This document shows positions 1-5,663 of a stretch of 6,737 nucleotides of DNA, in pieces. Location of the stretch: the NCBI GenBank assembly GCA_947463165.1, contig CANHSW010000117.1:1-6737 (forward strand), in the 5' to 3' direction. Made by a program: the position numbers and the translations under genes. The notes beneath the pieces are model-generated. The model was not told where the DNA came from. It searched no databases and worked only from the letters and a program-made list of their open reading frames with translations. Position 1 is the first letter of the stretch. Every line of letters begins with the position of its first letter. This DNA is from Cyanobacteriota bacterium (GTDB lineage: Bacteria > Cyanobacteriota > Cyanobacteriia > PCC-6307 > Cyanobiaceae).

Positions 1-555
1 CGCAAGGATGGCGGCCGCACGGTTTACCTGCAGCTGCTGGTGGATGTGAGCGGCTCGATGAACGAGAACAACCGCCTCTCCCAGCTCAAGCGGGCCCTGA
101 TCGTGGCCAGTGGGGCAATCAACAGCGGCAACCAGGTGGGGCTGATCAGCTTCAGCGACAAACCGACGCGGCTGATGCCCCTGCAGCCCTACGACGCCAG
201 CAGCCGAGCGCGATTGCTGGCCACGGTGCAGGGGCTGCAGGCCAATGGCACCACCGCCCTGTACGACGGTTTGGCCGTGGCATTGCACGATCTGATGCAG
301 GCACGCCGCCGCGATCCGAACGGTCGCTTCCATCTGCTGGTGCTCAGCGACGGCATGGCCACCAGGGGGCTGAACCTGGGGGATCTCAGGAGCGTGATCG
401 AAAACAGCGAGATCACCATCACCCCGATTGCCTATGGCGACGTGAACGACGGGGAGCTGCGCGACATCGCCGCCATCCGCGAGAGCGCGGTGTATCGGGG
501 CGATCCAAAACTCATCCTGCCGCTGATCAACGACCTGTTCCAGACCGCCCTTTGA
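1..555 (+). CDS. vWA-domain protein, 3' part (5' end outside window)
   Basis: The frame is open from the first base, so the gene begins upstream; 184 codons are visible. A von Willebrand factor A domain fills nearly all of it. The metal-ion-dependent adhesion site is complete: D-V-S-G-S at window residues 15-19, the Thr pair of N-G-T-T-A at 84-85, and the Asp of L-S-D-G-M at 117. The order of motifs and the ending (L-I-N-D-L-F-Q-T-A-L) are like cyanobacterial and other bacterial proteins in which a solute-binding-like N-terminal domain precedes a C-terminal vWA domain. That comparison is from memory, and the N-terminal part is not visible. Such domains bind protein partners through a divalent cation. 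A start at GTG 40 would cut into the vWA core strand, so it is not the true start. The next gene follows within 25 bases, suggesting co-transcription. Confidence 0.9.
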   Translation, partial: RKDGGRTVYLQLLVDVSGSMNENNRLSQLKRALIVASGAINSGNQVGLISFSDKPTRLMPLQPYDASSRARLLATVQGLQANGTTALYDGLAVALHDLMQARRRDPNGRFHLLVLSDGMATRGLNLGDLRSVIENSEITITPIAYGDVNDGELRDIAAIRESAVYRGDPKLILPLINDLFQTAL

Positions 556-578
556 TCGCAAGGACACCAACCAACACC

Positions 579-962
579 ATGGCGACAAGCCTCTCTCCCC
601 TGGCCAGTCGACTGCTGATTGGAAGCTGGCTCAGCCAGTTGCTGCTGGCTGGCCTGATCGCACTGGTGGCACCGATTCCGGTGCGGCCCCTGGTGATTGA
701 ACGGCGATTCTGCAGCGAAAGCCAGCGGAACGCCATGTTGGCTCACTATCGAATGCTAGTGCTGCGCGACAGGCTCGGAATCGAACGATTTCGGCCGGTA
801 ATTCTCTATAGCGTATTCGGCAAACAGCAAAGCGATGGGCTACCCGCCGCCAGCGCCCTGGGCCTGACCAGCACGGCGGGAGATGGGAACCGCCAGGAGG
901 AGATGAAGCTGCAGGACAACCACCCCACGGCCCTGGTGCTGCGCTGCCAGCAGGCGCCGTGA
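579..962 (+). CDS. small membrane-anchored protein of unknown function (donor of the duplicated 3' end)
   Basis: 127 codons from ATG 579. I prefer this start to TTG 552, which overlaps the preceding stop, because an AAGGA lies at 559-563 and the predicted protein then begins with a clean signal-anchor-like segment. Residues about 12-34 are hydrophobic (S-W-L-S-Q-L-L-L-A-G-L-I-A-L-V-A); the rest is soluble and mixed. I recognise no family. The gene lies 23 bases after the vWA gene on the same strand, so it is probably in the same operon. Its last 134 bases (829-962) recur almost unchanged at 1728-1861 and in shortened form at 2619-2675. This shows that the downstream tandem duplication took its breakpoint inside this gene. 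The gene appears complete, but the protein has no assigned role. Confidence 0.65.
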   Translation: MATSLSPLASRLLIGSWLSQLLLAGLIALVAPIPVRPLVIERRFCSESQRNAMLAHYRMLVLRDRLGIERFRPVILYSVFGKQQSDGLPAASALGLTSTAGDGNRQEEMKLQDNHPTALVLRCQQAP

Positions 963-1079
963 AGCCCTGCGCAAAAGCTGGCAATGAACCTTGAAAGTCC
1001 GCCGCCGGAACAGTGCGGCAATGGACGCCCATGGTTGCCGTCAGCCATTCAGCAACCGATTTTTAATTAGTACAACACA

Positions 1080-1766
1080 ATGAACTTCCATTTCTTTCGG
1101 TCTAGAGCCTTGTACCCAGGTGCCAGCTTGTTCATGTGCCTTTACCTTGCCAGGCTCATCGCCGGTTTTCAAGGCGTCGATTTTGGCTTGGGCTTATTTT
1201 GGGCAGCAGTAGTTGCGGTTACTGCCGGGAAGAGCTCTCGCTTATTAATCTATCCCCTGGCAATTCCCGCCTATATTCATGCCGTGAATTCATGGAATTG
1301 GCATCCTGCAATATCTGCGTTGTTTGCTACTAGTCCAGAAATATTAATAGGAATCGAGCAGTATCTTTCGAATGCCAAAGATCTGAGAAGATCCTGGTCA
1401 GCGGAATTAATCTCAATTCCTATCTTCATCTTAGCGAAATGTCTTAACGTTGCCTGGCTTTCTGCCGGTTTTGAGGGTATCGCGAATAGCATGGGTTTGC
1501 CTTGGGCGCTTGTGGCGGCTGCAGCGCTGGTGTTCCGATTTGATCTACCCTTGTTTGTTGGAGCTTATATTCATGCCACGAATGCCTGGAATTGGCACCC
1601 TGCGATAGCCGTGCTGTTTGTCATGGGTTCGACCATTTGCGCACTACTTGGAGCTCGCATAAATCATGTCATGGGTTTGCCGCACCCGTACTTGTTCTTC
1701 AAAAGTTTCCCGTTCCGGATCAGGAGTAAAGCGATGGGCTACCCGCCGCCAGCGCCCTGGGCCTGA
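1080..1766 (+). CDS. tandem membrane protein, copy 1 (two internal W-x-W modules)
   Basis: 228 codons, hydrophobic, no recognised family name. The protein is an internal duplication. Residues 20-96 and 121-195 align: A-G-F-Q-G at 28-32 matches A-G-F-E-G at 129-133, and W-N-W-H-P-A-I at 72-78 matches W-N-W-H-P-A-I at 170-176. Each half should form two or three membrane segments. I infer an integral membrane protein of unknown role. There is no Shine-Dalgarno; the start is supported because the same M-N-F/S-H-F start and spacer occur in all three copies. The last residues (K-A-M-G-Y-P-P-P-A-P-W-A) and the stop are read from the duplicated 3' end of the 579-962 gene in another frame, so the C-terminus was altered by the duplication junction. 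Base composition is visibly more AT-rich than in the flanking genes. Confidence 0.8.
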   Translation: MNFHFFRSRALYPGASLFMCLYLARLIAGFQGVDFGLGLFWAAVVAVTAGKSSRLLIYPLAIPAYIHAVNSWNWHPAISALFATSPEILIGIEQYLSNAKDLRRSWSAELISIPIFILAKCLNVAWLSAGFEGIANSMGLPWALVAAAALVFRFDLPLFVGAYIHATNAWNWHPAIAVLFVMGSTICALLGARINHVMGLPHPYLFFKSFPFRIRSKAMGYPPPAPWA

Positions 1767-1861
1767 CCAGCACTGCGGGAGATGGGAACCGCCAGGAGGA
1801 GATGAAGCTGCAGGACAACCACCCCAGGGCCCTGGTGCTGCGCTGCCAGCCGGCGCCGTGA
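1728..1861 (+). pseudogene. duplicated 3' end of the 579-962 gene (relic 1)
   Basis: These 134 bases match 829-962 except at three positions (G to T, C to G and A to C in the matching order). The original frame is still open, from S-D-G-L-P to the TGA at 1859-1861, with the final residues R-C-Q-P-A-P in place of R-C-Q-Q-A-P. A TAA stands immediately upstream in that frame and there is no start codon nearby, so it cannot make the parent protein. The first 39 bases are re-used as the end of copy 1. I infer a by-product of the tandem duplication, kept similar by recent recombination with the parent. Confidence 0.85.
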
Positions 1862-1980
1862 AGCCCCGCACAGAGGCTGACAGGAAACCTTGAAAGTCCG
1901 CTGCCGGAACGCTGGGCAACGAACGTCCATGGTTGCCGCCAGTCTACCAGCAATGAGCAATCTTTCATCAGCACAACACA

Positions 1981-2625
1981 ATGAACTTCCATTTCTTACG
2001 GTCTAGAGCTTTGCACCTAGGCGCTAGCTTGTTCATGTGCCTTTACCTTGCCAGGCTCATGGCCGGCTTCCAAGGCATCGAAAATGGCTTTGGTTGGGCT
2101 TGGGCTGCCATGGCGCTTATTGCCGCAATGGTCTTTCACTTAACCGAACCCATAATAATGGCGGCCTATATTTATACCGCAAAAGCCTGGCATTGGCACC
2201 ATGCAATATCGGCACTTTTTGCCACTAGTCCTGTAATTTTATTAGGGATTTACCACTATTTTTCGCATCCCAAAGCTCGACAGTCCTCCTGGTCAGCAGA
2301 ATTGACTTCGATTTTTCTTTTCATCTTGATGCTTTGCCTTGGTGTTGCCATGTCTGCAGCCGGCTTTGAGGGCATCGAAAATGGCATAGGCTTAGTTTGG
2401 GCGGTTGTAGCGATTGCCGCATTCACGTTCTTCCGCTTTGATCTTCCTCTGGGCGCTGGAGCTTATTTTCATGCCACGAATGCCTGGAATTGGCACCCTG
2501 CGATAGCTGTGCTGTTTGTCGCTGGTCCGATTATTTGTCTCCTGATTGGATGTCGTATAAATGAAGAACTAATCCCTGGCCCGTTCGTTGAACCTTTGGC
2601 GTTCCAGATCAAGAGGCGCAACTGA
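1981..2625 (+). CDS. tandem membrane protein, copy 2 (two internal W-x-W modules)
   Basis: 214 codons. It is the clearest member of the trio: both modules carry the full A-G-F-x-G-I-E-N-G motif (residues about 28-36 and 127-135). They then carry a W-A segment and W-H-W-H-H-A-I or W-N-W-H-P-A-I. As in copy 1, each half has two or three hydrophobic segments, and a polar linker (about residues 95-107, rich in H, K, R, S) joins the halves. The 60 bases at 2461-2520 differ at only two positions from 1563-1622 in copy 1, while the central parts of the genes differ strongly, which suggests gene conversion. The protein ends F-Q-I-K-R-R-N; its TGA lies seven bases into relic 2. Function unknown; a membrane location is inferred from hydrophobicity. 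Confidence 0.82.
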   Translation: MNFHFLRSRALHLGASLFMCLYLARLMAGFQGIENGFGWAWAAMALIAAMVFHLTEPIIMAAYIYTAKAWHWHHAISALFATSPVILLGIYHYFSHPKARQSSWSAELTSIFLFILMLCLGVAMSAAGFEGIENGIGLVWAVVAIAAFTFFRFDLPLGAGAYFHATNAWNWHPAIAVLFVAGPIICLLIGCRINEELIPGPFVEPLAFQIKRRN

Positions 2626-2675
2626 AGGAAAATCACCCCACGACCCTAGTGCTGCGCTGCCAGCAGGCGCTGTGA
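2619..2675 (+). pseudogene. shortened duplicated 3' end of the 579-962 gene (relic 2)
   Basis: In the frame of the parent gene this reads Q-L-K-E-N-H-P-T-T-L-V-L-R-C-Q-Q-A-L then TGA. The parent ends K-L-Q-D-N-H-P-T-A-L-V-L-R-C-Q-Q-A-P. Only the last 19 codons remain; the upstream part present in relic 1 is missing. At positions where relic 1 differs from the parent (cagcCggcg, ccccaGgg), relic 2 agrees with the parent. So relic 2 did not derive from the present relic 1. It overlaps the end of copy 2 by seven bases. Confidence 0.8.
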
Positions 2676-2795
2676 ATCCCTGCGCATGGGCCTGCAGCAA
2701 TCCGTGAAAAGTCGCTGCCAAAACGTCGCATCAATAGGCATACATCGCTGCCGCCTGTCTGCCGGTGATTAGCCATTCTTCATCCGTACAACACC

Positions 2796-3434
2796 ATGAA
2801 CTCCCACTTCTCTCGGTCAAGAGAATTGATCTTAGGCATCCCATGGATGTGCCTTTGGTTGGCCGTGATCTGGGCCGGTTCTCAAGGCATCGAAAATCGC
2901 TTTGGATCGGCTGGGATTGCTGCTGTACTTCTTGTTGCGTTCTCGCAGGACTTTCGCAACTGCCAAAATCCTCTGCTAATTGCGGCTTATATTTATGCCA
3001 TAAGTGCCTGGGATTGGCACCCTGCAATATCTGCACTGTTTACTACTAGTCATTTGTTTTACAACCAGATTCGCGGATATTGTCTTTTTCGAGCTAACCA
3101 TCCTCGCTGGGAAGTGGAATTAATCTCAATTCTTATCTTCAACTTAATGCTTTGCCTGAATGTCGCTTTGCTTGCGGCCGGTTTTGAGGGTATCGAAAAT
3201 GGCATGGGCTTGATCTGGGCCGTTGTTGCGGTTGCCGCGCTGATGTGCCGCTTTTCGATTGGTTTATTCGGAATTGGAGCTTGTTTTCATGCCACGAATG
3301 CCTGGGGTTGGAACCCAGCTATGGCGGTGCTCTTTGCCGCTGGTCCAACCATTTGCTGCCTGATTGGATGTCGTATCAATAAAACACTATTCCTGGGCCC
3401 CCGCTCCATGAGGATGCTCAGGAGGTGGAGGTAA
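2796..3434 (+). CDS. tandem membrane protein, copy 3 (diverged N-terminal module)
   Basis: 212 codons. The C-terminal module is well kept (A-G-F-E-G-I-E-N-G-M-G near residues 129-139, then A-T-N-A-W). However, W-N-W-H-P has become W-G-W-N-P. The N-terminal module is degenerate: A-G-S-Q-G-I-E-N-R-F-G-S replaces A-G-F-Q-G-I-E-N-G-F-G-W, and a polar, Cys- and Asn-containing stretch (S-Q-D-F-R-N-C-Q-N) interrupts a formerly hydrophobic segment. The ending is also unlike the other copies and basic (R-M-L-R-R-W-R). The frame is intact, so either this copy is under relaxed constraint or it has diverged in function. Its stop is 76 bases from the end of the convergent gene. Confidence 0.75.
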   Translation: MNSHFSRSRELILGIPWMCLWLAVIWAGSQGIENRFGSAGIAAVLLVAFSQDFRNCQNPLLIAAYIYAISAWDWHPAISALFTTSHLFYNQIRGYCLFRANHPRWEVELISILIFNLMLCLNVALLAAGFEGIENGMGLIWAVVAVAALMCRFSIGLFGIGACFHATNAWGWNPAMAVLFAAGPTICCLIGCRINKTLFLGPRSMRMLRRWR

Positions 3435-3510
3435 TCCAAGACCCATCGCGATAGCGCCAACAATCAAAAAGCGATCAGCGCCAGCAGGCCGCACCAATGG
3501 AGGGTGCTCA

Positions 3511-4440
3511 TCAATCGGTGAACAGAATCTTCAGTTCATTGCGCCAATTCTGATCGGGGGCAGGTAGGAACGGGCGCGCCACGGTCCACATCCGCTCGAA
3601 GTCGTTAAGCAGGGTGCCGGTGAGCAGGGCATCGCTGGCGCGCAGATCGAGCTCCAGCTGGAAGGTGTGGATCGCCAGGGCCCCATGCAGGAAGGGCGCC
3701 GCCAGCAGCGTGGAGCCGGCGCGGTAAAGGGCCAAAGAAGGCAGGGTGTCGTAGAGCCGGATCTCCAAATTGGTGGGATTGCTGCTAACGCGGATCGTGG
3801 CCTCCAGGATTTCCAGGTTGGCGATCACGCTGCCCTGGATGGCGAAATCCTCCGCCAGCGGCTCGGCCGCATAGCGTTTCAACACCTCCTCCCGCAATCC
3901 AGCGGCCACGGAATAGGGCCAGGCCAGCAGGATGCGCACCCGCACCCCGACCTCCAGGCAGCGGCTGAGGTGGACGCGGTAGTGCTCCAGGTTGGGCGCG
4001 AAGGTCTGCAGGATGGCCACCTCCTGCTGGCCGTACTGCTGGCCTTCTTCCTGGGTTTCCCCCTGGTCTTGCTCCTGGTTGTGCAATAGCCGCTCTAGGG
4101 CATCGGCGAAGGTGTCGGTGGGAAAAGCGGCGTGGATTCGGCTGAGGCCAAAACGGGACAAGCCCGGCTCACTCCGCTGATATTGCTGCGCCAGGAAACG
4201 CTGCAATTGTGGAAGTTTGTAGCCCCGGCCGCTGATATTGAACTTGCGGTAGATGGTGCGCAGGCGCTGGGTAAAGGCCTCCTCTTCGATCGGCCCCTGA
4301 CGGCGCTGATAGGCCTCCAGCAGCTGCTGTTTGCTCTGACCCGGCTCCTCCCTCAGACAGAGAATCACCTCCAGCTCATGGGGGGTGAGGGCGTGCTCTT
4401 GGCGCTCACCCAGGGCCTGCAGGAATGCTGTCCAGCTCAT
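3511..4440 (-). CDS. putative winged-helix protein with C-terminal sensor/effector-like domain
   Basis: 309 codons. The N-terminal 85 residues (A-F-L-Q-A-L near the start, then T-P-H-E-L-E-V-I-L, then A-F-T-Q-R-L-R-T-I-Y-R-K-F-N-I-S-G-R-G-Y) resemble, from memory, the winged-helix domain at the N-terminus of cyanobacterial signalling proteins linked to vWA-MoxR systems. Residues about 120-140 are a Gln/Glu-rich linker. Residues 165-290 form a second alpha/beta domain with R-V-R-I-L-L-A-W-P, an R-V-S-S-N-P segment, E-I-R-L-Y-D-T-L-P-S-L-A-L-Y-R, and L-H-G. This pattern resembles small-ligand or phospholipase-D-like domains of conflict-system regulators (DUF5919-like); I cannot confirm it. No signal peptide or membrane segment is seen, so it should be cytoplasmic. 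ATG 4440 has no Shine-Dalgarno; see the in-frame leader upstream. Confidence 0.7.
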   Translation of the reverse strand: MSWTAFLQALGERQEHALTPHELEVILCLREEPGQSKQQLLEAYQRRQGPIEEEAFTQRLRTIYRKFNISGRGYKLPQLQRFLAQQYQRSEPGLSRFGLSRIHAAFPTDTFADALERLLHNQEQDQGETQEEGQQYGQQEVAILQTFAPNLEHYRVHLSRCLEVGVRVRILLAWPYSVAAGLREEVLKRYAAEPLAEDFAIQGSVIANLEILEATIRVSSNPTNLEIRLYDTLPSLALYRAGSTLLAAPFLHGALAIHTFQLELDLRASDALLTGTLLNDFERMWTVARPFLPAPDQNWRNELKILFTD

Positions 4441-4488
4441 CGCTGCAGACGGATTGGCGGGGGATGGGAGGTTAGCGCCGGCGTGATT

Positions 4489-4541
4489 CTAGGCGCCACA
4501 GGGCAGCAGGTTGGTGGATTCCAACATCTTCCATCTCCTTT
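4489..4541 (-). promoter_or_regulatory. strong ribosome-binding site with 12-codon ORF, in frame with the 309-codon gene
   Basis: On the - strand AAAGGAG (4541-4535) stands seven bases before ATG 4527. That ATG opens 12 codons (M-L-E-S-T-N-L-L-P-C-G-A) ending at TAG 4491-4489. The ATG is exactly 29 codons upstream of, and in frame with, ATG 4440, and the TAG is the only stop between them. It may be a leader peptide or the old start of a longer protein cut by a nonsense change. The alternative is chance. Confidence 0.35.
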
Positions 4542-4857
4542 CACCTGGCCATAATTGACAGATTTTCAGGCCCCTAGCCACTATCAATAGCAACGTATAA
4601 ATAAGGTTTCGCGCTGGAGAAACAGCAGCAACTCCATCAACGAATCTGCGACTAATTGGATGTGCGCTTTGGCCGCAACCTGCAGATGCAGCGCGGCCGG
4701 ATCCGTCGACCGTTCAAGCCCTGGCGCGGCTGGCGGTCCTGGCGTCAATGGCTTGGTCTGTGCCGATGGGCGGGCTGCCGAACGGGCTGGGCCTGCTGGG
4801 CAGCGTGCTCGGCTCGGCGGCCGCAGAGGCGTCATATTTGCTGGCGGTCACCGAACC

Positions 4858-5001
4858 GGTGCCCCTAAGGGCAATCCCGATGGCAAGCGCGGCTGGCAGT
4901 GGGTGTAGCCAACGGCTTCCGCGTAGCGGTTGGTGACCGCCATGGTGACGGTGTTTGCGCAGGCACTGCGCCGCTGGGCGGCGGCAGCAATCGTTATTGA
5001 A
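4858..5001 (+). pseudogene. degraded IS66-type transposase fragment
   Basis: The frame reads G-A-P-K-G-N-P-D-G-K-R-G-W-Q-W-V to 4905, then TAG. After a 24-base interruption, the same frame resumes with L-V-T-A-M-V-T-V-F-A-Q-A-L-R-R-W and A-A-A-A-I. Joined, G-W-Q-W-V then V-T-A-x-V-T-V-F-x-Q-x-L looks like the core of IS66-family transposases (the segment after the T-G-A-P/N-x-D-G stretch). I rely on memory of that family. No start, no terminal inverted repeats and no remaining catalytic domain are visible, so this is a remnant. Sequence upstream of 4858 could not be matched to the same protein. Confidence 0.5.
4908..4934. repeat. small hairpin interrupting the transposase remnant
   Basis: CCAACGGCT (4909-4917) pairs with AGCGGTTGG (4925-4933) at 8 of 9 positions, with a 7-base loop and a possible extra G-T pair outside (4908/4934). 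Its left arm and loop lie in the 24 bases (4906-4929) that separate the two in-frame parts of the IS66-like fragment and that bring two TAG stops. Confidence 0.5.
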
Positions 5002-5163
5002 GAAAGTGGCATGAGTGTGCACAGCCTTACTCTCTTGGCAGTTCAGCCGCTTCCCGAGCCTAATGAGTGACAGCCAACTCATCCCGCCAGTCATATACTG
5101 CTTTACAGAAAAAGAAGGGAGGTCTATCCGAGAATGAGGTTGCTCTGGCGATCACCCGGTACC

Positions 5164-5230
5164 ACCTAACGCAGAGTTAACCGGGCAAGGTGGCCACCAG
5201 TTGGCGCTCCGGTTGAATGACCAGTTATGT
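5164..5230 (-). other. attC recombination site of the cupin cassette (site C)
   Basis: Read on the - strand: R'' ACATAAC (5230-5224), spacer, L'' TTCAACCGG (5217-5209), central variable part, L' CCGGTTAA (5184-5177), spacer TCTGC, R' GTTAGGT (5170-5164). L'' and L' pair over 8 bases with one extra C in L'', the bulged base that marks attC polarity. The layout closely resembles the aadA1-type 59-base element (TTCAAGCCG with CGGCTTAA). R'' overlaps the cupin stop codon. The central part holds the perfect palindrome GGTGGCCACC (5189-5198). Total length 67 bases, within the usual attC range. Cleavage would fall between G5170 and T5169 on the - strand. Confidence 0.85.
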
Positions 5231-5663
5231 CACACTTGGCCCAAAGGGAACCACTTTGTCTTGCTCGGCGTTGTCGTTGCGGGCGATGACGGCACGCGCT
5301 GGGGAAGTAGGGCTGAGGTTGACCGCTTCATGGGGAACACCAGGTGGGACGAATAGAAACTCTCCGGGCTCGGAGATTGTTTCATTTTCTAGGTTCTGGC
5401 CCCAACGAGTAAGGACCCTGCCTTCAAGAACGTAGATGCCGGTTTCATAACCGACATGAATGTGGGGATCAGCCTTGGCACCGGGCGGAATGATCACCAA
5501 GTGCATTGACAGACCTTGAGAGCCAACCGTTGAGCCTGAGATGCCGACGAAGTAGGGCAGCTGCTGCAGGGTCATTACTTCCCGCTCAGGACGGATGGCT
5601 ACGACGCGGCCCATGGGATCAGACGTATCAATAGTCATGATATATTCGCGCTGTGCGGCCTAA
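5170..5663 (-). mobile_element. integron gene cassette: cupin
   Basis: A 494-base unit bounded by the presumed cleavage points in the R' boxes of sites A and C. It holds one gene in cassette sense, with only 25 bases before its start and with its stop inside its own attC. This compact layout is typical of integron cassettes. The cassette itself has no obvious promoter. Confidence 0.78.
5225..5638 (-). CDS. small single-domain cupin protein
   Basis: 137 codons from ATG 5638. The cupin barrel motifs are complete. Motif 1 is P-P-G-A-K-A-D-P-H-I-H-V-G-Y-E-T-G-I-Y-V-L-E-G, with metal-ligand candidates His59, His61 and Glu65. Motif 2 is P-G-E-F-L-F-V-P-P-G-V-P-H-E-A-V-N, with His103. All four classical metal ligands are thus present, so it can probably hold a metal ion. 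Substrate and reaction cannot be told: such proteins include dioxygenases, isomerases and sugar- or ligand-binding regulators. No signal peptide is present, so it is cytoplasmic. No Shine-Dalgarno precedes it. The gene is carried as an integron cassette; the TAA stop is part of the R'' box. Confidence 0.9.
   Translation of the reverse strand: MTIDTSDPMGRVVAIRPEREVMTLQQLPYFVGISGSTVGSQGLSMHLVIIPPGAKADPHIHVGYETGIYVLEGRVLTRWGQNLENETISEPGEFLFVPPGVPHEAVNLSPTSPARAVIARNDNAEQDKVVPFGPSVT

Larger units (their letters stand above)
829..3434 (+). repeat. tandem array of three gene-bearing units (about 0.8-0.9 kb each)
   Basis: Three direct repeats: unit 1 at 829-1727, unit 2 at 1728-2618, unit 3 at 2619-3434. 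Each unit consists of the 3' end of the 579-962 reading frame, a 117-120 base spacer, and a membrane-protein gene. The offset between units 1 and 2 is 899 bases at the left end and 901 at the start codons. All three spacers end in nearly the same bases before ATG (t/c-acaacac-a/c). Identity is patchy. The relic segments of units 1 and 2 differ at 3 of 134 positions and the spacers are clearly more diverged. The coding parts range from long identical runs (35 bases at 1125-1159 and 2026-2060) to stretches that barely align. Unit 3 is the most diverged and lacks the first part of the relic. Confidence 0.9.
4441..5163. other. gene-poor stretch with IS debris
   Basis: No reading frame here has convincing coding character on either strand. 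The open frames in 4650-4940 overlap one another in several phases, as expected from GC-rich non-coding or decayed DNA. The only recognisable parts are the leader before the 309-codon gene, a transposase-like fragment at 4858-5001, and the small hairpin in it. A TTGACA at 4555-4560 (+ strand) has no good -10 at 17 bases. A short - strand frame (5155-5060, 31 codons, GTG start) follows the last attC and could be a remnant of a further cassette, but nothing in it is recognisable. Confidence 0.6.

Noticed and set aside
829..962. Relic segments as recombination sites (attC-like) separating the three membrane genes
   Set aside because: No R'/R'' boxes; the segment is the in-frame end of a complete upstream gene, so duplication explains it better.
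631..1032. Long - strand open frames over the 579-962 gene and again over 1644-1919
   Set aside because: They occur twice only because the DNA is duplicated; low-complexity Pro/Ser/Arg shadow translations.
3435..3510. Possible terminator or fourth relic between copy 3 and the convergent gene (ATCGCGAT palindrome, GCCAGCAGGC)
   Set aside because: The palindrome is only 8 bases with no T-run; the resemblance to the relic end is about ten bases.
3667..4089. Long + strand open frame of 140 codons
   Set aside because: Antisense to the 309-codon gene; Gln-rich composition typical of a shadow frame in GC-rich DNA.
4555..4587. TTGACA as a -35 box on the + strand
   Set aside because: No acceptable -10 at 16-18 bases and no gene downstream on that strand.
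4714..5094. - strand open frame of 126 codons
   Set aside because: Its second half is antisense to the IS66-like fragment; no recognisable motif, no RBS.
5067..5150. Possible fourth attC (AGCCAAC with GTTGCTC, arms ACTCAT / ATGAG)
   Set aside because: No unpaired spacer between R and L boxes, poor R'' match and little pairing beyond five bases.
5134..5169. 11-codon + strand ORF with a GGGAGG before its ATG
   Set aside because: Too short, no similarity, and it runs into attC site C.
5155..5193. Pseudoknot-like pairing CCCGGT/ACCGGG and CCACCT/AGGTGG
   Set aside because: Better explained as the arms and centre of attC site C plus chance.
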